The position numbers and the translations under genes were made by a program. Of a DNA stretch of 64,000 nt, positions 1 through 9,013 are shown one piece after another. How positions within the stretch are numbered: the stretch's first letter is position 1; every line of letters starts with the position of its first letter. The notes under the pieces are model-generated. The model had not been told where the DNA came from, did not search any database, and worked only from the letters and a program-made list of their open reading frames with translations. Source of the stretch: Psychrobacillus sp042944905 (GTDB lineage Bacteria; Bacillota; Bacilli; Bacillales_A; Planococcaceae); the NCBI RefSeq assembly GCF_042944905.1, contig NZ_CP168496.1, positions 434,001 through 498,000 of the forward strand, in the 5' to 3' direction.

Positions 1-1
1 G

Positions 2-1453
2 ATGAAAGATTTGTATCCGAATCTATCGTTTTCAATGACGGATAACTCTTACGTTGGACTTATTGTACATCTCGCATTAGCAATTGAACGGATTCTGCAA
101 GGTGAAAACATTCAAATAGAGAAAATGTATTTAAAACAAATTGCGCTAGAACCAGAGTATCCAATTGCGAGAAAAATCATTGATGCACTAATGGAAAGTT
201 TTCAAGTGGATATACCTGAAGCTGAAGTGGGCTATATTACGATGCATCTTCAGGGAGCAAAGCTTCGTCAACAAGATGGCATATTGCACGAAGCCTCTAA
301 CTTGGAGACGTATATGCAAGTGAAAAAATTAGTTCAGATGATGGAAAAAGCAACAGGTTATCAGTTAAATCATCATGATTCACTTATAGAGGGGCTTGTT
401 ACCCACTTAAAGCCTGCAATTTATCGCATTCGTCAAAACATGGGGATATTTAATCCTCTATTAAAAAATATTCAAAAAGATTATGAAGAGTTGTTTGAGC
501 ATGTGAAAGTTGCAGTAGAAAATGTTTTTCCTACTTTAGTTATTCCAGATGAAGAAATAGGATACTTAGTGATGCATTTTGGATCTGCTCTACTTGGCTT
601 GTCGGGAAAAGGGGATTTGAAAGCATATGTTATTTGTTCTAGTGGTATCGGAACATCTAAATTACTTGCATCTAGGCTGCAACAAGAAATACCTGAAATA
701 GCGGAGGTTGTAAATGTTTCTGTTTTTGAATTAAATGAACTTCCGTTATCGGAAAGAGACTTGGTAATTTCTACGATTTTTTTACAAGCGTTTCATCGAG
801 AATATATAATGGTGAGCCCATTTATGACAAAAGATGAAATTACTCAAGTACAACTTTACGCAAGAAGACAGATGTTATTGAAAAAGGCAGTTCCTGCCGT
901 TAAAAAAAGCTATTCCACTGTAGAAGTACTAAAACAAAAAATGGAGAAGATTCATCTTTATACAGGAACGATAGCGGATGTTTTAAATAACTTTCAACTC
1001 ACTTCGCAAAAAGGGAAAGTCTCCGCAAAAGATTGTATGCTAGAAGCATGTAGTTTGTTGGAACAAAAACAGATCATTCAAAAAGCTAGTACAGTTGCGG
1101 AAGCCTTGTTTGCTAGGGAAGCACTTGGTGGTATTGGAATACCAGGAACGAAGCTTGCTTTATTTCACACAAGTAACGAACAAGTTTGCAAGCCATCATT
1201 TACGATCCATAAACTTGCACAACCGGTCAGCATAAAAGGGATGGATGGAAGTGAGTTGGAAGTGCACACACTATTGTTACTACTCTCACCTCGACCTTAT
1301 CATGAACCAGGTTTGGAAGTACTAAGCTTGCTTAGTACAATTATTATTGAAAATGAACAAAGTATTAAACTATTTGAGACCGAAGATCAGGTGCAAATAC
1401 AAGCTTATTTAGCCATAAAATTCGAGCGATTTATCGATGAAAGTTTAAAATAA
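2..1453 (+). CDS. mtlR: Mannitol operon transcriptional activator MtlR (5' truncated by window edge)
   Basis: PTS-controlled activator of mannitol uptake genes. The visible 483 residues match the C-terminal two thirds of MtlR: two PRD regulation domains (about residues 10-200), a PTS EIIB-Gat-like domain starting at VICSSGIGTSKLL with Cys212 as the phosphorylatable residue, and a C-terminal EIIA-mannitol-like domain (about 335-480). The family is near 690 residues with an N-terminal HTH, so roughly 200 residues lie upstream of base 1 and the ATG at position 2 is internal. In the family HPr and EII phosphorylation of PRD and EIIB residues sets activity. mtlF follows after 16 bases, mtlD next. 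Identity is firm from domain order plus neighbours. Confidence 0.9.
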   Translation: MKDLYPNLSFSMTDNSYVGLIVHLALAIERILQGENIQIEKMYLKQIALEPEYPIARKIIDALMESFQVDIPEAEVGYITMHLQGAKLRQQDGILHEASNLETYMQVKKLVQMMEKATGYQLNHHDSLIEGLVTHLKPAIYRIRQNMGIFNPLLKNIQKDYEELFEHVKVAVENVFPTLVIPDEEIGYLVMHFGSALLGLSGKGDLKAYVICSSGIGTSKLLASRLQQEIPEIAEVVNVSVFELNELPLSERDLVISTIFLQAFHREYIMVSPFMTKDEITQVQLYARRQMLLKKAVPAVKKSYSTVEVLKQKMEKIHLYTGTIADVLNNFQLTSQKGKVSAKDCMLEACSLLEQKQIIQKASTVAEALFAREALGGIGIPGTKLALFHTSNEQVCKPSFTIHKLAQPVSIKGMDGSELEVHTLLLLLSPRPYHEPGLEVLSLLSTIIIENEQSIKLFETEDQVQIQAYLAIKFERFIDESLK

Positions 1454-1469
1454 TGGAGGCGTTATAATT

Positions 1470-1907
1470 ATGGTATTGCCAATTTTATCAGTGGAAAACA
1501 TCATGTTAAATCAAGAACTTACAACAAAAGGAGAGGCAATCCAATTAGCTGGAAAAATCCTTGTGGATAGAGGATATGTTCAACCGGAATATGTAGAGAA
1601 AATGCTAGTACGTGAAGAAATGACCTCCACATATATGGGGAATTTTGTCGCTATTCCACATGGTACCGATGATGCGAAAAAAGAAGTAAAAGAATCAGGA
1701 ATTGTAATTATTCAGGTTCCGGATGGTGTAGATTTCGGTGACGGCAATATTGTTAAATTAGTCTTTGGAATTGCTGGTAAGGGTGATGATCATTTGGGAA
1801 TTCTTTCAAATATAGCTATTGCCGTTTCGGTAATAGAAAATGTCGAAAAAATTGTGCAGGCTACCTCTCAAGAAGAAGTGCTTTCATTTTTTGAAGGAGT
1901 GAACTAA
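1470..1907 (+). CDS. mtlF: PTS mannitol-specific EIIA component
   Basis: Cytoplasmic phosphocarrier that takes phosphate from HPr and passes it to the mannitol EIICB permease. 145 residues, the usual length for free-standing MtlF. The phosphorylated histidine is His64 in the segment GNFVAIPHGTDDAK. Start ATG at 1470 follows GGAGG with good spacing. The stop codon is one base from the mtlD start, so the two are translationally linked. The matching EIICB gene (mtlA) is not visible and should be upstream of the window. Confidence 0.95.
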   Translation: MVLPILSVENIMLNQELTTKGEAIQLAGKILVDRGYVQPEYVEKMLVREEMTSTYMGNFVAIPHGTDDAKKEVKESGIVIIQVPDGVDFGDGNIVKLVFGIAGKGDDHLGILSNIAIAVSVIENVEKIVQATSQEEVLSFFEGVN

Positions 1908-1908
1908 G

Positions 1909-3063
1909 ATGAATGCCGTTCATTTTGGTGCTGGGAATATCGGAAGAGGTTTTATTGGATGTTTGTTGTATGAATCTGGATATAACACTTGCTTTGTAGA
2001 TGTAAATGGAGACGTTGTTGACTTACTCAATGAAAAGAAACAATATAAAGTTCAGCTTGCGAATGAAACCAATGAGGTAATGTCGGTAAAAAATGTACAT
2101 GCAATTAACAGCCTAAGAGATCCGGACCTTGTCGTAGAAGCAGTTGCTAATGCTGACCTTGTCACTGCAGCGGTTGGCCCAAATATTCTTCCGCTTATTG
2201 CAGGTTTACTCGCAAATGGACTAAAAAAAAGACTTAGCCTATCTAAAAAGCCATTAACCATTATTGCGTGTGAAAATATGATTGGTGGAAGTGCTTTTTT
2301 AAAAGAAAAAATATATGAACAGCTTCATGAAGAGGAAAAATTGCTATTTGATATTCATTTCAATTTCCCTAATGCCGCTGTAGATCGGATTGTTCCAAAT
2401 CAAACAAACGATGACAAATTAGCGGTTACAGTAGAACCTTTTTACGAGTGGATAGTAGATGAGTCGGAAATTAGAGGCGAAAATCCCCCTATTAAAGGAG
2501 TAAAATTCGTACAAGATTTACAGCCGTTTATTGAAAGAAAGTTATTCACAGTAAATACAGGGCATGCGGTAGTCGCATATTTTGGATACTTAGCAGGTTT
2601 TAGAAGTATGCATGAGGCACTTGCAGATGGAAAAATTAAAAAATTGACTGAAAATGTATTAGGAGAAACAAGTAAGTATCTTACGACAAAGTATTCGTTT
2701 GATGAGCAAGCACATAATAAATATGTGCAAAAAATTATTGATCGCTTTGCAAATCCATTTATATCGGATGATACGACAAGAGTAGGGCGATCCCCAATGC
2801 GTAAGCTAAAAAGTAATGACCGTCTTGTAAGACCAGCAACACAATATGCAAAGATGTTTGAAGAAACACCAATTTATTTAGCAAAGGGTATTGCATCTGC
2901 CTTACATTACGATTATCTAGAGGATCCAGAAGCGAAAGAAATTCAAGAGGCGATTCAACAAAAGGGAATAGCGTTTGCAATAGAGACATTTACGGGTATA
3001 AAGGCTGATACGGATCTATTTAAAACAGTTTACGAACAATATAAGGAAATGGCGAAGAAATAA
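1909..3063 (+). CDS. mtlD: Mannitol-1-phosphate 5-dehydrogenase
   Basis: Oxidises mannitol-1-phosphate to fructose-6-phosphate with NAD+, feeding imported mannitol into glycolysis. 384 residues, normal length. The N-terminal Rossmann fold carries the dinucleotide motif HFGAGNIGRGFIG at residues 5-17. The catalytic-domain segment FTVNTGHAVVAYFG, with the lysine-bearing KLFTVNTGHA stretch, is typical of polyol-specific long-chain dehydrogenases. It is third in the visible operon. The gap of 54 bases to the HPr gene has no obvious terminator. Confidence 0.96.
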   Translation: MNAVHFGAGNIGRGFIGCLLYESGYNTCFVDVNGDVVDLLNEKKQYKVQLANETNEVMSVKNVHAINSLRDPDLVVEAVANADLVTAAVGPNILPLIAGLLANGLKKRLSLSKKPLTIIACENMIGGSAFLKEKIYEQLHEEEKLLFDIHFNFPNAAVDRIVPNQTNDDKLAVTVEPFYEWIVDESEIRGENPPIKGVKFVQDLQPFIERKLFTVNTGHAVVAYFGYLAGFRSMHEALADGKIKKLTENVLGETSKYLTTKYSFDEQAHNKYVQKIIDRFANPFISDDTTRVGRSPMRKLKSNDRLVRPATQYAKMFEETPIYLAKGIASALHYDYLEDPEAKEIQEAIQQKGIAFAIETFTGIKADTDLFKTVYEQYKEMAKK

Positions 3064-3117
3064 AAAGTTTAGAATAGAAAAGCCATCATGAATTAGATAA
3101 TAAAGGAGACGATTATT

Positions 3118-3387
3118 TTGAAAACAAATACGTATAAGGTTGTAGCAGAATCTGGCATTCATGCAAGACCAGCAACAGGACTCGTGAAAGTAGCAACTAA
3201 ATTTGCTTGCGATATATTTATCGAATATAAGGAGAAAAAAGTAAACTTAAAATCGATTCTTGGTGTCATGTCTCTTGGTATTCCTAAAGGTGGATCAATT
3301 TCCATATTTGCTGAAGGAAAAGACGAAGAAGATGCACTTGAGGGTATCGAAGGCTTTCTTAAGAGCGAAGGAATTGTCGCGTCATGA
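3118..3387 (+). CDS. ptsH: HPr phosphocarrier protein of the PTS
   Basis: Small cytoplasmic phosphocarrier between Enzyme I and EIIA proteins. 89 residues. His15 lies in SGIHARPAT, the catalytic site. Ser46 lies in NLKSILGVMSLG, the site used by HPr kinase in Firmicutes, so the protein keeps both sugar-transport and catabolite-repression phosphorylation sites and is not a Crh-type (no His15) paralogue. Start is TTG at 3118 behind AAAGGAGACG. Its TGA overlaps the ATG of ptsI by four bases. In Bacillus subtilis ptsHI follow ptsG; here they follow mtlD. Confidence 0.95.
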   Translation: MKTNTYKVVAESGIHARPATGLVKVATKFACDIFIEYKEKKVNLKSILGVMSLGIPKGGSISIFAEGKDEEDALEGIEGFLKSEGIVAS

Positions 3388-5105
3388 ATGAACGAATAAT
3401 AGGAATCGCTGCATCCGGTGGTGTAGCGATTGGTAAGGCATTTTTACTAGTTGAACCTAATTTGACTGTCATAAAAAAAACAATTTCTAATAGCCAAGAT
3501 GAAATTTCAAGATTTCATCTTGCATTATCGGAAGCTGAACAAGAATTGCAAGCAATTCGTAACCATGCTGCAAATGTTCTAGGAGAAGAAAATGCAGCAA
3601 TCTTTGATGCTCACTTGCTTGTATTAAGTGATCCAGAGATGCTAAGTTCTGTAGAAAATAAAATAAAAGCAGAAGAAATTAATGCAGAAGCTGCATTGCA
3701 AGAAACAGCAGATACTTTAATCAAGATGTTCCAACAGTTAGATAATGAATATATGCGAGAACGTGCAGCTGATATAAGTGATGTAGCAAAACGAGTAATA
3801 GCGAAACTTCTAGGAGTAAATATTCCTAACATTGCAATGATCAATGAAGAAGTCATCATTATTTCCGAGGACCTAGCGCCGTCAGAAACTGTACAATTGA
3901 ATAGGAAGTTTGCTAAAGGTTTTACTACCGACATGGGTGGTCGTACTTCTCATTCTGCAATTATGGCTCGTACGTTAGAGATTCCTGCAGTTGTAGGAAC
4001 TTCAAAAGTAACGTCAACTATAAAAAATGGGGATCTTATTATTGTTGATGGAGACAATGGGGAGGTTTTAATTAATCCTTCTAAAGAGGAAATTTTACTT
4101 TATGAGGAAAAGCGTAGCCAGCTAGACGCTAATAAGAAAGAATTGTCGCTTCTGAAAAATGAACAAACGATCACCTTAGATGGCATACAGTTTGAAGTGG
4201 CTGCAAATATAGGCACGCCAAACGATGTAGAAAGTGTCCTTGAGCACGGAGGCGAAGGAGTAGGTCTTTACCGAACTGAATTTCTTTATATGGAAAGAGA
4301 TTCATTGCCGACGGAAGAAGAACAATACCAAGCTTATAAAGAAGTATTAGAGAAAATGGGAAGAAAACCTGTTGTTGTAAGAACTTTAGACATTGGTGGC
4401 GATAAACAACTTCCCTATTTAAATCTTCCAAAAGAGATGAATCCATTTTTAGGTTATCGAGCAATTCGGCTTTGTTTGTCGGAGCAAAAATTATTTAGAA
4501 TTCAATTGCGTGCATTATTACGAGCGAGTAATTTTGGAAATCTTAAAATCATGTTTCCGATGATTGCAACGTTGGAAGAATTTCTTGAAGCCAAACATCT
4601 CTTGGTAGAGGAAAAGCAGTCTCTGCAAAAACAAGGGTTTGCAGTGGCAGAGAATATAGAAATAGGAATTATGGTAGAAATCCCTTCTACCGCAATATTA
4701 GCAGATCAATTTGCACGAGAAGTTGACTTCTTTAGTATAGGAACGAACGATCTAATACAATATACAATGGCAGCTGACAGAATGAATGAACGAGTATCTT
4801 ATTTATACCAACCATATAATCCAGCCATTTTACGATTAGTTAAAATGGTCATCGATGCTGCGCATGCTCAAGGGAAATGGGTAGGTATGTGCGGTGAAAT
4901 GGCAGGCGATCCGATTGCCATTCCGTTGCTGCTTGGGCTTGGATTAGATGAATTTTCCATGAGCGTTCCATCAATGTTAAAAGCTAGAAACCAAATTAAT
5001 CAGTTAAAACAGAGCGATATGAAGAAGCTTGTTGATAAAGCATTATGTATGCAGACGTCCGAACAAGTTAGGGTGTTCGTTAAAGAATCGTTAAATATGA
5101 AGTAA
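3384..5105 (+). CDS. ptsI: PTS Enzyme I (phosphoenolpyruvate-protein phosphotransferase)
   Basis: Autophosphorylates with PEP and hands phosphate to HPr, the first step of all PTS sugar import. 573 residues, normal length. The phosphohistidine is His190 in GGRTSHSAIMAR. The PEP-binding barrel follows, with VGLYRTEFLYM, VVRTLDIGGDKQL and the C-terminal GMCGEMAGDP segment that carries the catalytic cysteine. The start overlaps the HPr stop (ATGA), showing translational coupling. No clear terminator follows; the next 900 bases are repeats. Whether this is the only ptsHI pair in the genome cannot be told from the window. Confidence 0.96.
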   Translation: MNERIIGIAASGGVAIGKAFLLVEPNLTVIKKTISNSQDEISRFHLALSEAEQELQAIRNHAANVLGEENAAIFDAHLLVLSDPEMLSSVENKIKAEEINAEAALQETADTLIKMFQQLDNEYMRERAADISDVAKRVIAKLLGVNIPNIAMINEEVIIISEDLAPSETVQLNRKFAKGFTTDMGGRTSHSAIMARTLEIPAVVGTSKVTSTIKNGDLIIVDGDNGEVLINPSKEEILLYEEKRSQLDANKKELSLLKNEQTITLDGIQFEVAANIGTPNDVESVLEHGGEGVGLYRTEFLYMERDSLPTEEEQYQAYKEVLEKMGRKPVVVRTLDIGGDKQLPYLNLPKEMNPFLGYRAIRLCLSEQKLFRIQLRALLRASNFGNLKIMFPMIATLEEFLEAKHLLVEEKQSLQKQGFAVAENIEIGIMVEIPSTAILADQFAREVDFFSIGTNDLIQYTMAADRMNERVSYLYQPYNPAILRLVKMVIDAAHAQGKWVGMCGEMAGDPIAIPLLLGLGLDEFSMSVPSMLKARNQINQLKQSDMKKLVDKALCMQTSEQVRVFVKESLNMK

Positions 5106-5194
5106 GTTATAGATAATTAAATAAATCCTACTGACTTTATTACCCGAAGCACTGTGGCAACTATAGTTTGGGTACAATTGAGTTTGACGCAGTA

Positions 5195-5249
5195 ATCATT
5201 GATAAAGAAGTACTGAGCGAACGAAATTGAACTCTTCGTCCGCTAAAGA
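5195..5249 (+). repeat. Fragment of R1 element (5' hairpin region)
   Basis: The stretch holds GATAAAGAAG, then GAGCGAACGAAATT and CTCTTCGTCCGC, matching the first hairpin region of the R1 family (for example 12484-12530). It runs straight into a GC-richer stretch (about 5250-5335) with GAGCCTCCTCC and TCCCGCAGGAGCC that resembles the R2 repeats but is diverged. The rest of R1 is missing here. Confidence 0.55.
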
Positions 5250-5360
5250 GCGTAGCGAGTGTCGAGCCTCCTCCTCAGCTAGCGCCTTGTCTGTCTCGCT
5301 TATCCCGCAGGAGCCTTAATTCGCCTCTTCTAAATTATTTTTATGGATAAATATGGATAA

Positions 5361-5465
5361 GAGCAATTAAACGTACCGCGAGAGCAACCAAATAACTGGT
5401 GGGGGCGACAGATTCTTCAAGGAGAGCAACCGTTTCAATTGGAAGAGCAACCAAATTTTATAATA
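5361..5465 (-). repeat. 21-bp phased array, five units (copy 1)
   Basis: On the + strand the core GAGCAAC(C) recurs at 5361, 5382, 5403 (diverged, GGGCGAC), 5424 and 5445, every interval exactly 21 bases; on the - strand the core reads GGTTGCTC. The 12-13 bases between cores vary. Two further arrays with the same core and period sit at 12324 and 53807. A more decayed continuation may run to about 5640 (GAGCAAG, GAGCAGT, AACAACC). It lies between the convergent ptsI and the YfhD-like gene. Confidence 0.75.
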
Positions 5466-5726
5466 AAGAGTGTACTCGGTGGGAGATAGTCCGTTTTGTT
5501 GATAAAATGACCCAGACTCGGAGAATTCTCTTGAATATATATCTATAATCAGTTAGAAAATAGAAGAGCAAGACCAATTGAGCAGTACCCGAGATCAATA
5601 AAAACAACCAGAGAAACAGCAGATTTATCGAGACATTCCTTAAAAGCTAAGAAAGTATATAAATTTGGTATGCAAGGAATTCAGAATTTATTATGTTTGG
5701 TAGTACTTGTATATGTCTTTGGAGCA

Positions 5727-5998
5727 ATAGAAAACTAGAAAGTATCCATGGATAAAGAAGTGAAGAGCATCCGAAATTGTATCTTCGGATGCTTTTAAAA
5801 GAGTAGGGAAGGACTTTATCCCTAATTATCCAAACCAAATGCACCTTGCCTTCACACAATTCAAGAGGGTGATGGATAAACCACCACCACAAGATTCTCC
5901 ATACAAAGTACTCGTTAATAGTGTAGTCAAGGTTTAGTCCAAAGTACTCGGGACTTGGTGAAGACTAGATACTCCTAAAGGTCAATTGCGCTTTTCTT
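5727..5998 (+). repeat. R1 element, copy A (second hairpin deleted)
   Basis: Member of the R1 family. Hairpin 1 is GCATCCGAA (5767-5775) with TTCGGATGC (5784-5792), a stem whose bases differ from the other copies on both sides yet still pair. The conserved middle (TCAAGAGGGTGATGGATAAA, CACAAGATT) and 3' part (AATAGTGTAG, AAAG near 5940, CTAAAGG, GCGCTTTTCTT) are present, but the long second hairpin between them is missing. Divergence from the other copies suggests an older insertion. Confidence 0.7.
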
Positions 5999-6000
5999 CT

Positions 6001-6156
6001 TTATTTCCGTTTTTTATTCGTCATATTTTGTCCTAGTTCAGCAAACTCCCGTGAAAATTCTTCTTGCACTTCATTTGGTTTTATTTTTTGGTTTTTGGGT
6101 GTTTGAGGAAGTGTATCTTTGTTTTTACTTTTGCCTTGCTTATTATCTCTACCCAT
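6001..6156 (-). CDS. YfhD-like small protein
   Basis: A 51-residue, very hydrophilic, lysine-rich protein starting MGRDNKQGKSKNKDTLPQTP and containing EEFSREFAE. The MGR start, the LPQTPKN stretch and the E-F-S-x-E motif resemble the Bacillus YfhD family of short proteins of unknown role that I recall from spore formers. It is shorter than typical YfhD. The ATG at 6156 follows AAAGGAG with 6-7 bases spacing, which is good evidence of translation. It overlaps the downstream edge of R1 copy A. Family assignment is from memory of the motif and is tentative; that it is a gene is more certain. Confidence 0.65.
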   Translation of the reverse strand: MGRDNKQGKSKNKDTLPQTPKNQKIKPNEVQEEFSREFAELGQNMTNKKRK

Positions 6157-6271
6157 TATAATTCTCCTTTCGCATTTTACGTACCTTTTTAATATGGCTC
6201 AGAAACCACATTTTAATCATAAAAAAGCACCAAGAATAGTTTCCTCAGTGCAGCGGCGTTTGTTAAATCTA

Positions 6272-7567
6272 TCAATTCATAACAAAAGATTTCTCTGTTT
6301 CTTCAATTATCTCTTTTTTATCTAAAGTTGTAGGTAAGGAAATAAAGGTAAATTTAAATGTCGTACCCACTCCCACTTCACTTTCCACATGAATAGTTCC
6401 ATTCATGGTGCGTACGATGCTATACACAACCATCATACCTAGGCCAGTCCCTCTTGTTCCCTTAGTCGAGTAATAGGGCTCTCCTAAATGTTCCAATTGT
6501 TCAGATGTCATTCCTGCTCCCGTATCTTTGAAAAGAATGCTCACATTTGTTGGGGTCGATTCCAATTCAACTGTTAATACTCCACCGGAAGGCATTGCTT
6601 CTATTGCATTTTTCATGATATTGACCAAACATTGATGGAATTTTTGTCGATCTCCCATAATAATAATTTCATTTAAAAAGATCGTAACGATTTGGACAGA
6701 ACTCCGATTGGCTGTTGGTTGCAATAACTGAATAGCTTGCTGTAGCTCTTCATGAACGAAAAGGGTTTCAGATAATCGGATTTCTGGTTTAGAAAAAGTT
6801 AAATAATCTTGAATAACTCTTTCGGCGGATTTTAGCTCTTTTTTTATAATGGAAAGGTATTGCATACGACTTTCTGTTGAAATATTCTCCATTTGCAAAA
6901 GCTGAACAAAGCCGATAGCAGCTGTTAGAGGATTGCGGATTTCATGAGAAATAGCAGCACCCATTTGTTCAACTGCTTCCAATCTTTTTGTATGTAAGAG
7001 TTGATGGCGTAACAGAATCGTTTTGTATATTTCTTCAATAAAGTATGCAATCATACCAACCGCTAATGGTTGGATAAATAGAAAAGCAAAATACAAATCA
7101 TACAAATGGTACGGTAAATGTATAAGTTCCAAAACCGTCTGTATTAAACTAAATAGAAATGTGAGTCCTACTGAAAATAGGATGCGGTAATTAGATGATT
7201 GTTTTACAAAAAAGGGAGAAAGTCGCCATAACGTGAAAGAGATTACACCGTAAAGTATGGCAGTCACCCAAAATCCACTGTCAAAACCATAAAATCCTCG
7301 AATGCATATGGTGAGTAAACCTAATAATGGGCCTAAACCCATATATAGACCGCCTACCACGAGAGGAATATTCTTTAAATCAAATAAGAAACCTTCGTGT
7401 ATTGGATAGCTAAACGCAAAACAAATGAGGAAACTAAGAACAAAATAAAGAGTGGCAACTATTTTAATTGATCCCATATTATTTAATCTATCAGTCCATA
7501 ACATACCAAAAAACAATAATACTGTTAACAAGGAAAGGTTGAAAAATAAGTGCATAGTTAATTCCAA
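6272..7567 (-). CDS. KinB-like 5TM sensor histidine kinase
   Basis: Membrane histidine kinase. N-terminal residues 1-180 hold about six hydrophobic segments of the 5TMR-LYT type (as in LytS and KinB), including VVGGLYMGLGPLLGLL. HisKA follows with AAISHEIRNPLTAAIGFVQ (His208 from this start), then an intact HATPase domain: N box MKNAIEAM, G1 DTGAGM, G2 GTRGTGLGM. Kinases of this build feed the sporulation phosphorelay in Bacillus, which is plausible but not shown here. The open frame reaches TTG at 7588, but I place the start at TTG 7567: it follows GAGAGGT by six bases and aligns with the MEIITMH start of the paralogue upstream. No cognate response regulator is adjacent. Confidence 0.88.
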   Translation of the reverse strand: MELTMHLFFNLSLLTVLLFFGMLWTDRLNNMGSIKIVATLYFVLSFLICFAFSYPIHEGFLFDLKNIPLVVGGLYMGLGPLLGLLTICIRGFYGFDSGFWVTAILYGVISFTLWRLSPFFVKQSSNYRILFSVGLTFLFSLIQTVLELIHLPYHLYDLYFAFLFIQPLAVGMIAYFIEEIYKTILLRHQLLHTKRLEAVEQMGAAISHEIRNPLTAAIGFVQLLQMENISTESRMQYLSIIKKELKSAERVIQDYLTFSKPEIRLSETLFVHEELQQAIQLLQPTANRSSVQIVTIFLNEIIIMGDRQKFHQCLVNIMKNAIEAMPSGGVLTVELESTPTNVSILFKDTGAGMTSEQLEHLGEPYYSTKGTRGTGLGMMVVYSIVRTMNGTIHVESEVGVGTTFKFTFISLPTTLDKKEIIEETEKSFVMN

Positions 7568-7640
7568 AGGATTACCTCTCTTCAGCAAAAGTATACGTAG
7601 AGAACTTAGATTTGATATAAAGCATGTTTAACAGATTTCT

Positions 7641-8861
7641 CTATCTTTTTAGATGCACTTTTATTGGTTTAAAAGTAAATTGAATGACCGTCTCTTTTCC
7701 ACTATTATTTTTAACGTCAATGGTTCCTTTCATCGCCCTCACAATATTGAAAGCAACTGTCATCCCGTGGGTAGTCATATTTAGTTGTTCTTCATTCCTC
7801 CTTCCTCCAGTATTTTGTATGGAAATCATCATATTAGTGCCAATATCTACTGTTTCTATTATTAGGGCACCGCCGTTTGGCATACATTCAATAAAATATT
7901 TTATTATATTAATAAAACATTGATGAAATTTTGAACGATCACCTTCCATTAACTTTGTTGAAAGTAAATTAGTCGATACTTTTACAGAATAATAGTTAGC
8001 TAAAGGCTGCAATAAACTAATGACGAGTGTTAGTTCTTTCTGTATATTTAATGCTTCTACAGACGAAATAATTGGTTTGGAGTAGGCTAAATAGTCCTGT
8101 ATAATTCTTTCGGCAGAATCCAATTCATTTTTTAAAATGGACAGATATTGGTTTCTTTTTTCTTGATTCAGAGAATCTTTGTCAAGAAGCTCGACAAATC
8201 CGATAGAAGTTGTTAAAGGATTCCGAATCTCATGAGAGATTGCAGCACCCATTTGCTCAACTGCTTCCATTTTTTCAGCTTTGACTAAAAGTTGTTGTAG
8301 AAGAATATTGTTTTCGATCATTTCGATTATATAAGAAATCATGGCAACCCCTAGCGGAGGAACAATTACAAAGGCAAAAAACAAATCAAGCATTTGATCA
8401 GAGGATGCGACAAATAGTGCTATGACTAAGATACCTCCACTTATAAATAAAGAAATACCTGTGGAGAATAGTATGCGGTTTTTAGAAGTGAGTTTAAGAA
8501 ACCAAGGATAAATGAACCAAAAGATAAGGCTAAAGATAGAATAGACTACAAGTGACAAAAAAAAACCGAAGTCAATTCCATGGAACCCCCGCAATACGAT
8601 GAGTATGAGAGCAAGGATAGGACTTAATCTCATATAGAGACTCCCTATTACAAAAGGAATATCTCTTAAATCTAATACTAATTCATTGCCAAGACGATAG
8701 GGGAATAAGTAACAGAGTATTAAGGAGACAGTAAAATAAATCATGGCTGTTCGCTTGTCCAAGCGAATGCTACCGTACCTTTTAGATATCAAAATACAAA
8801 GAAAAAATAATATAATCAATAAAGAAAGATTAAATAGAAAATGCATTGTTATGATTTCCAT
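7641..8861 (-). CDS. KinB-like histidine kinase paralogue with degenerate ATP-binding domain
   Basis: Tandem paralogue of the kinase downstream (73-base gap), same 5TM sensor and HisKA domain. The phosphoacceptor motif AAISHEIRNPLTTSIGF (His210) is intact. The ATPase domain is not: the N box reads NIIKYFIECM with Tyr322 where the invariant Asn belongs, the G1 box is NTGGRR instead of DTGAGM, and the G2 loop GTGLG is deleted (THGMTV follows directly). It probably cannot bind or hydrolyse ATP normally, yet the frame is open over 406 residues, so it looks maintained rather than dead. Start ATG at 8861 follows AAAGAGGT. It could act as a phosphoacceptor or modulator in a heterodimer with its neighbour (inference). 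Confidence 0.85.
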   Translation of the reverse strand: MEIITMHFLFNLSLLIILFFLCILISKRYGSIRLDKRTAMIYFTVSLILCYLFPYRLGNELVLDLRDIPFVIGSLYMRLSPILALILIVLRGFHGIDFGFFLSLVVYSIFSLIFWFIYPWFLKLTSKNRILFSTGISLFISGGILVIALFVASSDQMLDLFFAFVIVPPLGVAMISYIIEMIENNILLQQLLVKAEKMEAVEQMGAAISHEIRNPLTTSIGFVELLDKDSLNQEKRNQYLSILKNELDSAERIIQDYLAYSKPIISSVEALNIQKELTLVISLLQPLANYYSVKVSTNLLSTKLMEGDRSKFHQCFINIIKYFIECMPNGGALIIETVDIGTNMMISIQNTGGRRNEEQLNMTTHGMTVAFNIVRAMKGTIDVKNNSGKETVIQFTFKPIKVHLKR

Positions 8862-8968
8862 GTATATACCTCTTTTACTAATGTTATAAATTAATAGTAA
8901 CTATAGAAAGAGAAATATACAATGCTTGTTAAATAATTATTTAGAATATTCTATTATGATTTTTAATA

Positions 8969-9011
8969 AAAAAGCACCTTAGCCCATTGAAAAATAGGAA
9001 AGGTGCTTTTT
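8969..9011 (-). terminator. Terminator downstream of the 9014-9448 gene
   Basis: AAAAAGCACCTT pairs with AAGGTGCTTTTT across a ~19-base loop; T-runs on both sides make it potentially bidirectional. It separates the unknown gene from the kinase pair. Confidence 0.8.
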
Positions 9012-9013
9012 GA

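Noticed and set aside
5647..5892. 81-residue - strand frame over R1 copy A
   Set aside because: Composition is arbitrary, no ribosome site, and the region is explained by the repeat.
6119..6325. + strand frame opposite the YfhD-like gene
   Set aside because: No ribosome site; the - strand gene has one and a family-like sequence.
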